Assembly: GCF_000208865.1 (NCBI RefSeq)
Contig: NC_018396.1
Coordinates: 2,318,630-2,382,629, forward strand
Source of the DNA: Neospora caninum Liverpool
Lineage: Eukaryota > Apicomplexa > Conoidasida > Eucoccidiorida > Sarcocystidae
Direction: 5' to 3'
Length of the DNA: 64,000 nucleotides
Shown: positions 22,901-34,766 of the stretch, piece after piece
How the letters are laid out: each line of letters begins with the position of its first letter
Position numbering within the stretch: position 1 is the stretch's first letter
The notes under the pieces: model-generated
What the model was told of the DNA's origin: nothing
Database searches by the model: none
The model's input: the letters and a program-made list of their open reading frames with translations, nothing else
Made by a program: the position numbers and the translations under genes

Positions 22901-25294
22901 CCCCCGAGGCGTCGCAGAAGGCGCGTGAAAAGGCGGAGCAGCGGGCGGAGCAGCGGGCGGAGGAGGGTCTCGGTCCACGAAGGGGAAACAGGGAGACGCG
23001 GAACCAGTCGAAACGGGAGGAAAAAGAGGAGGGGCGTGAGAGGAAGACATTAATCGCAAGTTAGGGTCACAGCCGGAGACAGTCCACGAAGAAAAGTCCG
23101 GAGAACTGTCCGTGGCTCTGTCTCCCTGGTGCGCTTCTCGCCACTGCGACGAGAGAGCCTGAGACGAGGCACCAGACGATGCAAAGGGGGGCGATGAAAA
23201 GGAAGAAAACGCAGAAGAGAAGGAAGAACGTGAAGAAGAAAAGGACGAAGCCGGAGAAGGAAACGGAGAGGAGGAAAACGAAGAAGACGGCAGCGGATCA
23301 GACGATGGAGGCGGAGGAGGAGGGCGAGGAACAGCAGAGAAAGAGGGAGCGCTCAAGTCTCTTCCCGCTTCGTGGTGGGGAGGAAGCGAGAGCGGTGGAT
23401 TTGCCTCGCGAGAGGAGGCACAGAACGAAGTCCAAGGGCCCCGAAAGGAAGCAGCGGGAACCGCGTCCGAGTGAACGTCAGCTGTACCTACACCTGGGAA
23501 AAGTTCGCGGCCAGATCCTTCGGTTGTAGCATCACGTGGACGTTGCTCGTGAACCAGGTGTCGGCCGTCATCCGCCGACACGCGGCGCTCTTCGGGGAAA
23601 ACAAAACTTCCCGTCTGTCTATCTTCGCCTCCGCTCGAAGAAACTTGATTTCGGTTCGCCAGAGATCCACACGCCGCACGCGGAGTTAGCACAACGGCGG
23701 GCGACGAGGCCGGTCCAGGTGCACATGCACGTGGAGCAGAAGAGGCGCAGCCGACAGTGCAGTCTGAGGACGCGGGGGACGAGACGAATGAGAGGGAAGA
23801 AGGCGGAGGAAGAGAGTTGTAACTCGAGTGAGAAGCCGAATTGGCCGCGCCCGCACTGGGGAGGCTCGACACTGAAGAGGCATGCACAGTCCCGTCTTGA
23901 GCGTCTCTCGTTTCCTCCCTACCTGGAACTCGGGCGACGACCGAGACGGAGGCACTCGCGACGCCTTCGTTCCTGTCTCCAGCGTCCTCCGATCTGTCGC
24001 CCTCTCTTCTCTCTCTTCTCTCTCGTCCAAATTCGCGACTGCCGTGCACTGAGGGAGGATACTGCTCCCGCGAAAACGAACGGCCGTTGCGAGCGAACAT
24101 GGGAGCCGGAATGCCGCGAGAAGGCGAAGACGTTCCTCTCTCGTCACCCTTTCTTCCTCCGTAATCCTCTTTCCTTCCTCTCTCTGCCTCCAGATGCCCG
24201 TCGCCATCTCCAGGTCCGCGCGACGAGGCCTCGCGGGCTTTCCTTTCTCCCTCGCGCGGCCACCCTGCGTCTCGAGGGATTTCTCTCCGTGTGTGTTCAC
24301 CGAAGCTCCTACCTGGCGAATATCTCTGACGAGACGAAGCCGTTCTCCCCGGGGAGTCCCCCTCTCGCTCCTGGCTCTCCTCTCTCTTCGATCTCTGTCT
24401 CCCATTCTGTCTGCTGTCTTGCGCTTCACTCATCCACGACGATCTCTCCGGGCTGTCCCGTCGATGGGAAGTCCTGTCTTCCCTCCCTCTCCTCTCTTCT
24501 CTTCCTGCACCCTTTTGGGCTCTCGTCACAGACAAGGAGCGAGAGCAATCTTCTCGATCTCTTCTGCTCCACAGCCTCTCCTCTCGTCTCTTTTCTCTCT
24601 CTCTTCTCTCTTCTCTCTCTCTTCTCTCTTCTCTCTCTCTTCGCTCTTCTCTCTCTCTTCGCTCTTCTCTCTCTCTTCGCTCTTCTCTGTCTCGTCTCCA
24701 TTCTCCAGTTCCCTCTCCTCGGTCTCGTCTCCATTCTCCAGTTCCCTCTCCTCGGTCTCGTCTCCATTCTCCAGTTCCCTCTCCTCTGTCTCGTCTCCAT
24801 TCCCTCTCCCTTCTCTCCCCTCGTTCCCTCCTCTCGTCTCTCTCTGTGTTCCTCTCGCGCCTCCTCTGAGGCGACTGGCGACAGCGCCGCGAAGAGGCCG
24901 AGAAGTCGGAGTCGCTACAGCCCGGCGACGTCCACTGGTGAGGCCGGGAAGAGTCGCTTCGGTGATGGAAAGACGAGAAGGCGTGAGCACCGGCAGCCGA
25001 CTCCGGGGAGTCTCTTCTCTCTAAGGCTCTCCCTCTGTGTCCTGCCTTGCGGCCTTCCCGCGACGAGCTCCTCGACCGAGTTCTCCGGTGACTTCCCTCC
25101 CCTTTCCAACGGTGCGCGTCCTTCCTGTCTCCCTCTCTCTGCCCGTAAATCGTCCTCTCTTCACGGCTGTGCCCCCGAGGAGAGTCGCTGCTGGAAGGTT
25201 TCCTCTCATTGCCTTGCCGTCTTTCTTCTGCGTGTCTATGTCTCTCCCACCCTCGCCCTCCCTTCTCTCTGCTCTCCCGGTCTCGCTCCCTCAT
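17527..25294 (-). CDS. RS/RE-rich protein with C-terminal WD40 repeats
   Basis: Very large protein of about 2,300 residues. Exons on the minus strand are 25294-20143, 19821-19595, 19325-19163 and 18947-17527, joining in phases 1, 0 and 1. An in-frame TAA a short way upstream makes 25294 the first available ATG. The N-terminal third is RS/RE/RD-rich (SHRRTRSRSSSREG) with tandem repeats; Ser/Pro-rich low complexity and a basic patch (LRKQRKRERK) follow. WD40 blades begin near residue 1500 and cross the junctions: QIFDPRMQRVATAW, LQFIGNNV joined to CATSSSTEMYVRFWDLR, LAFSPNSRCLLVQG and CEVWDLQNP. The tail is acidic with a 24-bp in-frame repeat and ends by a 13-base homopolymer, so the exact C-terminus is unsure. 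RS plus WD40 suggests a nuclear RNA-processing or ubiquitin-ligase adaptor role, but I cannot name the family. Confidence 0.75.
17530..17542. repeat. C13 homopolymer at 3' end of the WD40 gene
   Basis: Thirteen consecutive C (G on the coding strand) fall in the last codons before the predicted stop. A length error or polymorphism here would change the reading frame and C-terminus. Confidence 0.85.
17851..17931 (-). repeat. 24-bp in-frame coding repeat, three copies plus partial
   Basis: Three exact 24-bp units (17851-17922) and a partial fourth encode the acidic octapeptide ASNGEEED on the minus strand, inside the C-terminal tail of the WD40 protein. Confidence 0.9.
24689..24790 (-). repeat. 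33-bp in-frame coding repeat, about three copies
   Basis: Tandem 33-bp units encode GEWRRDRGEGT-type undecapeptides in the RE-rich N-terminal region. They abut a CT-rich stretch (about 24595-24690) that encodes repeated Arg/Glu hexapeptides of the REREER type. Confidence 0.85.
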
Positions 25295-26865
25295 TCTTTC
25301 TCCGGATTCGTCTCTTTAGCTTCCCTTCGTTCCAGTCGCCTTTTTCCTCCCGGGCTCTCTCCGGCTTCATTCTCACCTGGCGCTCCGATTCCTTCCGATC
25401 TTCATTTCCTCTTCTCAAAATAAAGCGGCAGCGTCCAGGTGGGCGCGAACGGCTACCCACCGTCCATGCACGCGGTAGGGCCCAAAGGTCCGTTCGGAGT
25501 CTCGGTTCGCACTTGCCGACGCGCTTTCTGTCCTCCCTTCGCGTTTTTTCTCTCTGCCTCTCCACGAACGCCAGGCGACATTCCACACTCTTACATATTT
25601 TCCTCACAGCTTCTCTTCACAGATTCGCTTCGCGTCGTTGCGTACAAGGATAAAAACGCCCTGCTGCATCTCGATTTCTCGCCTGCTGTCTTGAGGGCTC
25701 CCTTTTTTTGTCTCCTGTCCCTCCGCCATCATCTAGTTCACTCTCTTCAGCTCCTCTCTCTTCTCCCTGATCGTCGTTCCCGCGCAGCTGTTCCTCCCTG
25801 CCACGCGACGCACCACTCTTCGCAGCACGCTTCACGAGGCACCACAGAAAAACGTTGTTTTCCTGCCTCCTGTTCTTCGCCGTGCCGCTCCTCGGGTGTC
25901 TAGCCACATGTGGAATGCACTGGAGTTCCGTGAAAAAACAACGAGTCAACAGAATGTACAGACAGTTCCGTTCAGAGCCGCCTCCATGTCGCCTTGCCTT
26001 TTTTCAGGAGAGTGCCTGGGCACAAAACGGCGCTCGCGAGGCGGTGACAGCCAGGGGTGAGATGCCACAAGCGAGGAAAAGGAAGCGACAAAACAAAGAG
26101 CCTCTTCACAAAGACACAGACCGCAGAGAGGAAAAACAACAGGCTGTGCACGGGCACCGCGCGAACCGCCACGTGCGAGGGAGTGTCTCGCTGTCGAATC
26201 CGTGAGATTCGCGGCTCTTGGCTGGTTAGTTTCCTATTGCAGGCAAGAAAAAGAGAAGCCGCGTGCAACTGTGAAGGGTCGAGGGGACTTGTACTCAACG
26301 GAAAGCGTCCAAGGAAGACCTCGAAGTTTCGAGACGACGCCACCCCCGGAGACGGAACGACGGGGCAAGTGGTGAAAAGGCGCTCCAGGCAATCGAACAG
26401 CGGAGGCACACGGCCAGGAGCGCACAAGAGCACAAAGGAGGGCGTGCACATGCGGTGGGCTGTGAAAGCAGTTCGGGAACTAGGGAAAAACGGCTTTTGC
26501 CTCATACGAGCGTGTCGAGGCAAAGTAAGTGTGCGCAAACAGCGGACGCGGTTGTACATAGAGCGCGCGCGTCGTTTGTCGCGTGTCGCGGCGAGTCTCT
26601 GTGCAGAGTTTGTCAAGACAAGGGCGGGCCCTTTGAGCAGTTTCGTCTGTGTTTCTCCTTGTTCCTGAGAGAAAATGCACCGCTTGCAATCGGTACGGAA
26701 AGCGTGCGCGAGCAGTCGGAAGTGGATCGTTCCGAAAAGCTTCCAAGACCTAACGAGCGCGGTCACGCGTCAACTCAAGGCGAGACTTTTCTCGGTCTTC
26801 TCGGTGACCCGCGCGAAATGCTGGGAAAGGCTCGGCAGCACAGCGCCCGCCGACTCGCCATTTTC

Positions 26866-26873
26866 TGCATGCA
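26866..26873. promoter_or_regulatory. TGCATGCA motif upstream of RPS18
   Basis: Matches the [T/C]GCATGC[G/A] element described in Toxoplasma ribosomal-protein promoters. It lies about 410 bases upstream of the RPS18 start codon. Confidence 0.45.
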
Positions 26874-27006
26874 GGCAAGTGACAAGATATCGCCGGGGTT
26901 GCCTCGCTCCTCCCACAGATGTGGGGCGCGCGTGAGCCTGGCGGATGCCGCCTTAAAAACTGTGCGCGCCTTTTCTTCCCAGCAACGAGTGGAGGGAGAG
27001 GCCTTT

Positions 27007-27014
27007 CGCATGCG
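27007..27014. promoter_or_regulatory. CGCATGCG motif upstream of RPS18
   Basis: Full match to [T/C]GCATGC[G/A], about 270 bases upstream of the RPS18 ATG. A nearby TCGGCTGATTCGAG (27078-27091) only partly resembles the second ribosomal-protein motif, TCGGCTTATATTCGG. Confidence 0.5.
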
Positions 27015-27282
27015 ACCGCGCGGGAAAAAAAATCCCCCAACCCTGCGACCATGTGGCGCAGAGGAGCGACGTCTCCCTCGGCTGATTCGAGTCGCATGTT
27101 CGCAGGAAGGAAGCAAAGCGGAGAGACATTCTCTGGTTGTTTGGAGATTCCTGTGTTGTGCGTGGTTCCCAGCGTCTCTGTGGACGTTCATGTTTTTTGC
27201 TTTGTGACCACTTCTCTTCGCGTGGGGAGAGCCGCTGGCGCCTGAACATCGCCGTGTGGGTAACCGACCGCGTTTTTCCAAG

Positions 27283-28538
27283 ATGTCGATCCAAGTCTCC
27301 AACAACCAGGACTTTCAGCACATTCTCCGTATCCTCAACACCAACGTTGATGGACGCGAGAAGGTCGTCATTGCGCTCACCGCCATCCGCGGCATCGGGC
27401 GCCGTGTGTCGAACTTGATCTGCAAGAAGGCAGACATCGACACCAACAAGAGAGCGGGCGAGTTGACGGCCGACGAAATCAGCAAGGTGAGATTTCCCTC
27501 TCTGGATAAGGGAAGGCGATCTGGGGCGAAAAATGTGGACGGGGGACGCTTTTGCTTGGACTGCATACGGAAATCTGCCGCAGAGGGGAGATGTCGCGGC
27601 AGAGGAGACACGACAGGGTAAATACCTGCGGCGCTGAGAGGGAGTATGCAGCGACGGAGAAGAACGCTTTTTTCCAGAGTTGCCCGCCATGTATCTGCGA
27701 GTGTGGCGAGGCGCTGTGGTGGAGCTTGACGGGGAAGCGAGTCAGATATGAACAGCGTGCTCAACTAAGTGTCGCTCTGTAGCGAGGTGTCTCCGCTTCG
27801 TGTCGCTCTCTCAACTCTTGTCGAAGTTTTCGTGGACCCGCGGGAAGGGGTCTTCTCCTTTGTGAAGGGAGTTTTCGCGTGCGCTGGTGGAGGCAAAGAA
27901 GGCAGCTCGACGAGCGCGCGGACGCCGGGCTTCTCAGGTGTACAGACACTGGAAGCGGTCGCCGAGCCGCCCCGTCTGGAAATCCAGTGCCCGCGCCAGT
28001 GGATGCGGCCAGCGCTGTTCTCTTTTCACCCAGAATCAGCTGTTTGTCCCGGAAAGAAGAGAGCCATCCCCACATTCGGATTTGCCCCCCATGGCCGACA
28101 TCTGTGTATGTCTCACCACTGTGGGCGACTCCTCGAGGGCTTATAACAAAATGGATGTGCAAATGCCGACCGTCTATTCGTAACAGTGGGTTTCTACATG
28201 GGACGCGCTGTCTCGTTTCGGCATGCAGAGGTTTTAATTGTAGTTCCAGGGACTCCTGTGTTTCTTTTCAGGTAGTGGCTATCGCCTCGACCCCGCAACA
28301 GTTTAAGATTCCCACGTGGTTCCTCAACAGACAGAAGGATGTGAGAGACGGCAAGCACAAGCACGTCGTGGCGAACGGTTTGGACACCGTGTGGAGAGAG
28401 GATCTGGAGCGCCTGAAGAAGATGAGGCTTCACAGAGGTTTGCGTCACTACTGGGGACTCAAGGTCCGTGGTCAGCACACCAAGACGACTGGCCGCCACG
28501 GACGCACCGTCGGTGTCGCGAAGAAGAAGGGTTGCTAA
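27283..28538 (+). CDS. RPS18: 40S ribosomal protein S18 (uS13)
   Basis: Component of the small ribosomal subunit head (uS13 family) that contacts 5S/uL5-side bridges and P-site tRNA. Two coding exons, 27283-27486 (68 codons) and 28272-28538 (88 codons plus stop), join in phase 0 to give 156 residues, close to the usual 152-156. Diagnostic segments are [34 protein letters not shown], the [12 protein letters not shown] block, [19 protein letters not shown] and [10 protein letters not shown]. The start has A at -3 and G at +4 is absent, but the N-terminus aligns with the family. The 785-base intron contains no other gene. GCATGC-type promoter elements lie upstream, as in other coccidian ribosomal-protein genes. 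Confidence 0.97.
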
Positions 28539-29232
28539 ACGCCAGGCTCCCCTGTGTTTTCTCTTCGTCTGTGCTCTTTCGACCGGTGTGCGAGTCCCTG
28601 CCCTTGAGAAAAGACGTGCGCGCGGCGTCTTCGCCTCGATATACCCTCTTCTGCAGTTGCTCGATGCGCGTGGGTCTGCTGGGTGTGTGGATCTATGTGT
28701 ATCTGTGCGTAGGTCTGTGTGCATGCTTATGCCAGTGGAGGGTGCAAAGAGGTGGAGGGGACCCTCCGAGAGTCTAGGGAAGAACTGTGACGACGCACGA
28801 CAGACCTGAAGCTTTCCGCACCTCTGAGAAACGAACCAGCCACGAGCCTGCTCCTCGGATATATATATATATATATATATATGTAGGTGGAGCGGCTCGA
28901 CGGCGCGCCTCTCGCTCGCTTTTTGAAACGAGGAACGCGACACACACGAGACAGAAGAGTCGCCTGAAGCTGCAGATTGCACCTTTGTGTCTTCTAGACA
29001 CATTTACACCACGCACACGCACGCGGACCCACGCCAACGCCTCCGCTCACCGGAACACAGTAAACGCATCAGCAAATGCAAATAGGGCTGTGTAGACGGC
29101 TACGGGAGATAATCCGGTCAGTATCAGTCCTCGCGAGCGTTGAACAAACTTTTTCGGAGGTCCACTTCCCGATAGACTTGGTCACTAGTGGATGCTACGC
29201 GAGGCCGCATGCAGTTGTTGAGGACAGACGGT
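28539..29232. other. convergent intergenic spacer
   Basis: 3' flanks of RPS18 and of the minus-strand coiled-coil gene. Contains a (TA)n tract near 28859-28882 and no supported gene. Confidence 0.5.
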
Positions 29233-31939
29233 TTACCGAAGGGAAGCGGAGGACTTTCGGTCTTTGATGACTTTCTCTGCCGCTTCCTTCCAGCAGTTCA
29301 GGATTTCTTTGTGGAGTCCGTCTCCCACAGTCGGGGGTAGCTTTTGCTTTCCGCGCCGCCCGTGTTCCGCCTCGGATCTCCCTCGAGCCGAGGCGGCAGC
29401 GACTGTCCCCTTTTTCCCGACCCCGCCTGGGGGTCTTCTCTTCTCAGTGTATTCTCGCGCTGTGCGTGGAGACGCCAAGAGCTGGAAGGGCTTAGTGGCT
29501 ATCCGAGACCGCATGGCTTTAGGACTTCTCTGGCTTGCCGCTTCGCTGGCACATCTGCGAGATCCGAGAGAAACAGGCGACGTGCGCCAGTCGAGCACCG
29601 GTGGAAGAGAACTCTGGCTCTTCTTTTGCGGCGTCTCGATTCTCCCCAGCACAGGCGAAGCTGAAGGCCGCGGCGACGCCTGCGAGCTTGGGGCTCGGAG
29701 CGAGCCTCCAGTGGCAGAGACAGGAAGAGACAGTCCCCGCGGGGAAGGAAACACTGTGGGGTGGTTGTCTTCAGGAGCCTCCTGGGTCTCACACTGTGCC
29801 TTCTCGACTCGGCGAATGTGCGTGGAGACAGCGGAGCACACGAGGCATACGCCTTCATCGGGCTTCAGGCACTTCAGCGCATACAGGGCCTTCTGTAGCT
29901 CCAGGCCTACCGAGAGGAACAGACGGAAGCATTTCGTGCTGACTATTGAAAACCCCAAAAGCTCGCCACTCTGTCCTGGAAACGAGTCAACGTTTGACGC
30001 GCAGTGTTGGTCGGAAGTGACGACAGGTCTTTTGTCAGACGAGAAACGTGGAAAGAAACACATAGTAAGAAACAACCGTACTCCTCCTTGTGTTCGCACG
30101 AGGTCCCATCTACGGATGCAAATCTTCTGTAGAGGGAGATCAATTCGGCAGGGATACAAGGAAGAAGTCTCCAGCTTCTGTTGGAAACCCAGACAGAAAG
30201 ACGTTGGCCATTCGGGTAAAGAGAATACACTTCAGGAGAACAAAAGCTGAAACCGGTCTCACGAACAGACATTCTTTGTAGATCTCAGACTCCCCTAAAT
30301 ATCCGCGCATATACATGGGTGTATATACACAGTGCAATTCCGCATACAAACAGACGGAAACACACTTGATTGTCTGTATCTCATAACTGCAGTCAGCACA
30401 GTGGGCATATATAGATATGTATATATTTATATATATGGGGACAGAGAGAGGTCGCGATGTATTCGTAAGGAATGCACAAATACATGTCCACAGAGAAGCA
30501 CTTGCCTTCTCGTATGCCCACCTTGCACATGCGTGATACTCTTTCGGAGTCCCTGGTGTTTTCTCCGGAGCGTCTCGACCATCGCGGCATTTTGTCGGTT
30601 GTAATACTCAGTTAGACGCTCGACTTTGCTTTCAAACGCAGCGCGCTCGGCCTCGTGCGTCTCTGTTAGTCTGGCAGCCTGCCGTTCGCGGCGAGCTTGC
30701 CGAGACGCTTCGTGTTCCTGCGCGTCCAAACGCTGCTGAGCCTCGAGTCGCCGCTGCAGCTCCTCTGCTTCGTCGTAGCGTCCTTGATGGCCTGGAAAGC
30801 ACACATTTTTCAGCGTTTCCTTCATAGTCTCTCTCACAGACATGTGTTGCGTATGCGTACGTCTACAAAAGGATCCTTAACACGTAGACACAGGCAAAGC
30901 CTATACACACATGTATATGGTTGTTTTTGGAGACAGGGCATGTGTATATATGCGGGTGGCTTCTTTGTATGGTCTAGTTCGGTTGGCAGGAGGGAGACGC
31001 TGAGTGTTGCTCTAGCGATGAAAAGAATCATTCGACGGGGGGTTTTCTTTCAGAGCGAGTGGGCCTTTTGCTTTGTTGCACATTCCGTTTGCTTAGCTGG
31101 CTTCCTGTGGAGACGTGGAACGCAGTTCGGTTTGCGCCTGCGGCCGTTGTCCCGTTTCCGTGTGACGCTCCAGAGACAAAGAGTGGCAGGAAGTGTTTCC
31201 TTCACGAGGTCATGCATTTCCGTGTTTCTGTCCCAAAACTGCTGTACACCTTCAAAGGATCGCCTTGCCGTGTCAATGCATCGGCGCTGGCAGCGAGTGG
31301 AAACAAGGTGGACGCTTCGCCGGAACGGCCGTTCGCATTCAAAGCACATCTGAGTCCGTATATACGGCTAGGCGCAACTTGCCAATGCCTCGGGAACAAA
31401 ACAAAATGGTCAACCAGTCGGCATGTCCTGCTGCCTGTTGGACAAACACTTTCGAGTCCATTCAGCAGCCGTTGGCATATCGTGTGCACTGCCTGACCGA
31501 GGTACTGCATTTTCTTTTGCAGGTCGAACGCCTCCTTCTTGAATTTCGGCTTCGATTTGCTGTCTTCTCCGGCTTCTTGCCAGGAGAAACTCTGGCGTTC
31601 TGCGCTTTGTCTTGCCTGCAACTGCGACTTCCATTTTCGAATTCTGTCGACGAGCGCCGGTAGCTGCACAGTTTTCCACTGCGTCTCCAGCGAGTGGAGC
31701 TGGTTTCTGTGCGCCTCGTCGGCGTCAGAAAGCTGCTGGTACTGATAGCAGAAAAGGCGACAAAGACTCTCGAATTCACACCGGTACTGCAACTCATTAA
31801 GAGCCGCCTGTGCCTCGCGTGCCTTCCCAAACTCAGCTGCGTCTTCGCACTCTCTCTGGTGTTGCTTCAAGATCCGCTTGATGGCGTACTGGAGATCCTC
31901 GTTCTTTGTCAGACACGTCGAACTTCCCGACAGCTCCAT
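29233..31939 (-). CDS. coiled-coil protein, unknown function
   Basis: I do not recognise the family. Four minus-strand exons agree in phase: 31939-31490, 31286-31250, 30791-30540 and 29906-29233, giving about 470 residues. The 37-base second exon and the end of exon 1 are the least certain parts. The first exon is helical (DLQYAIKRILKQHQRECEDA, LETQWKTVQLPALVDRIRKW). Exon 3 is a strong coiled coil rich in Glu, Arg, Ala and Gln (GRYDEAEELQRRLEAQQRL). Exon 4 begins with KCLKPDEGVCLVCSA and then becomes Ser/Pro/Arg-rich, a likely disordered tail. No signal peptide or membrane segment is present, so a cytoplasmic or cytoskeletal location is likely. It shares a 2.8 kb divergent spacer with the thioredoxin-PUB gene. 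Confidence 0.7.
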
Positions 31940-34766
31940 TGTCCACCAAAAGAGAAAGATACATTTTAAAGAAATGTCGCGCTGTCGGGGGGCAAGGCGA
32001 CTGGGGGGAGTGAGCGGACCTCGTAACAGCTCTAAAAGATATGCAAGTTGAGATGCGATCAAAACGGGAAAAAAACGAGTCGGCTCGCCCCCTGGACGGC
32101 TTTAGATTAGAAACGACAGGTTACTTGTCCTTAGTCCTAAAGAGGAGTTAAAGATATCGCTCAACGATCTGGCGGAAAGCTGACGTCCAGTGCCTTTCCC
32201 AATGAAGAGCAGTTCTGAGGCTGCTCAGGACGAGATAGATTTCGAATGGAAAAAATCTACCGGCTGCTCACTCGTATGAGAGACAAAGAGATCTCTTTGA
32301 TTGTGTCAGCAAACGCAAAAGCTGAGGCAAGAAAGCACGGATCACCTTCCCGTCGGGTGGTCTTGTATTCGGGACCAACACGTCTGCCGCAGCACAGTCT
32401 ATCGCAGAAGTCCTCCTGTCGAAACGGCTTCCTCTCTCTTGCCCACGGAGATGAGACGCAGAAACGCTTCGCTAAAAGATGTGAGAGCATGAAGTAAACC
32501 CGGAAGTGTCGTGGTCCGGGGAAACGTCTATTTTCTCTCCGGAATTCTCACACTTGCTCCTGACGCTTGCACTCTACTGAGAAATGTGTTGCGACAGAGC
32601 TAGTTGCTTGGCGCGGAAGGGAACTCGCAACGAGACTGAAACACAGACACCGGGATGCAGGGGCTGCTTTGTGTCTAAATGTGACAACACGAGGCAAGCT
32701 TGCGATGTCGCTAGGACGGGCACACGTCAGTCATTTTGAGCGCAGGGAGGAACGGGAGCAAAAGGAAGTGCGATCAAAATTCCGTTTTCTACATTGTCAC
32801 TGCCGCTGAGGGCTGAAAAGGATGAGGACGAAAGTGAAAAGCGGCGCTCGTGTTCAAGGTAAACAAGTCGAGGAAGTCCGGTATTTGCAGGCGTTTTTTC
32901 GTCTTCGCGCCGAGAGGCGCGTTGGAAAAAGCCACGGCACTCAGAGTGAGGGGCAGACATGCATCTGGCTGCAGACTGGAAGCGAGTAAGGAAATCGAGA
33001 GGCTCTCGATTTCGCACCACAGAATTAAGAAAGACCGAAGGAGAAAGAAACCAAGTGCGCCGAATCCCGGATGACAACGAAGAGCTCCGACGAGGTACCT
33101 CGCGTCAGACGACAGGTCGCCTCTCTCGTAGAAAATTGTGAGGACCCAGTCCGATGCCTAGCAGACTCGAAGAAAAAGCTGGCCTATCTTTGCAATCACC
33201 ACAAGAACAAAGGAAACCACAGTTTCTGCTGGGTTTGTTGCGCAGCACTGAGTGCCGAACAGCCGTTCTAGCTGCAAGCGACGAATGCCTCGTTCGCTCC
33301 AGAAAGCTGCTCCGAAAGAGCCTCATTCTCCTCTTGTGTTCGGCTCCCTGACGGGGAAACACAAATCGGTTCACTCGAGAGCACTCCCAAAGAATTCTGT
33401 ACAGGCACCACCTACAACTGTACGGAACGTGACAAACCTCCAGGCAAAGAACTTGAGATTCTGTTCTAATTACCCGTGGTAGACACAATCAGCGAATGGC
33501 GGAAGGAGCTACACGACTGCAGCTGCTGTTCCTGACGCTGGTGCCGTGGACACACTGCCGCACAAAACGTGCCACAGACAATCTTTCCTTTCGCAGTGTG
33601 TCGCACACGCATGCTCAAAGGTGGCGCGTTTGACAGCTAGCTCTTTGTAGTCTTCCGAGAAAAGCCTAGCCTGCCGAATACCACCGAGACGAGACGACAG
33701 ACCTGTCGAGGCGGCAGCCGGCAGCGCCCCGTCAGGGCATGCCGATCAACAACAGACTAATCATGCATGGAGCCTGTCCGTGCACGAGATCCTGTTTGAA
33801 AAGCTTTAGGTAACAGTGTCTTCTTCCATGAAGTAGCGGTCGCGTCACAGGTACTGCGTTGCCGTGATTCAGCGCATCTGTCCATCGACAATGTGCGGTT
33901 TCGAACGACAGCTGCGCCGGCCTTTACGAACAGACGCGTGGGGATACCGTAAGGACCTCAATGTACCTTGAGCGGGCTCCAGCGACAGGAGCTCCCATTT
34001 TCTTCTGTCGGTGAATGCTTTTCATGGCTGTCTCTGGTGGCACGGGTGTTGTCACCTTGCTTGAGTGTACGTACAGCTTGACGCCCTCCAGCGAGATTGT
34101 CCATCTGTCCGACCATATCTTTGCCATCTTCTTTCATACTTCTATGTATGCACGCAAAACACTACGCGAGCATACGTTTCTTCGTCTGTGTTAGTCTTTT
34201 TACAGGAATAGATGGTGAAACGGAACTGCGGACATGTGTTCTCGTGTTTCTGCGACCGTCCTGCGATAATCGAAAACGAGCATGCGCACCTGTTCAGCGT
34301 AGAAGACATGCCGGGAACAAGGAAGACAACCGACGAGGAGGGATCAGCCTTTCGGCGAGAAACCACTTCCTTCTTTCTCCCAAGCCCTCAAAATACAAAG
34401 AGAGAAGGAACGAACGCTCTTGTCTTCTCTCATTTCATTTCCATCTCCTCGTAATCCGCACCGAACAGCCGAAGAGCTGGAAACGGACTATCTCCGACTC
34501 CGTCCGCTCCCTTTTGCTTTGCTGCTTCCTTTTCTCCTGTGTCCCTATTTTCCCGTTACTCTTATCCTTTTTCTTCTTTTCTGTTTTCCCCTTTCTTCTT
34601 CGTTTCCCCATTTTCATCTTTTTTTCCGTCGTTTTCTCTACCGGCTCCAGCCCTTCATCTTTATCTTCGCTGTCTCGGTCCGCCCGCCTTTTCTCGTCTG
34701 TCCGCTGCATCTTTCGCCGTTTCATCCTGCCCATTCTGTGTCTTTTCTCCCGTATTTCCCTCGAAA
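31940..34766. other. divergent intergenic spacer
   Basis: Sequence between the starts of the coiled-coil gene (-) and the thioredoxin-PUB gene (+). It contains only short frames without recognisable motifs. A pyrimidine-rich stretch at about 34540-34750 immediately upstream of the thioredoxin start is probably leader or promoter sequence. Confidence 0.45.

Larger units (their letters stand above)
25295..27282. promoter_or_regulatory. divergent promoter region between the WD40 gene and RPS18
   Basis: About 2 kb between two head-to-head starts. No protein-coding exon is supported here, although several frames stay open. The RPS18 side holds two GCATGC-type palindromes (26866-26873 and 27007-27014), matching the motif known from Toxoplasma ribosomal-protein promoters. 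Confidence 0.45.

Noticed and set aside
23536..25653. 705-codon plus-strand frame
   Set aside because: Antisense to the RS/RE-rich exon; low-complexity codons keep both strands open.
29264..30250. 328-codon plus-strand frame
   Set aside because: Antisense to the last exon of the minus-strand coiled-coil gene, which is phase-consistent with its other exons.
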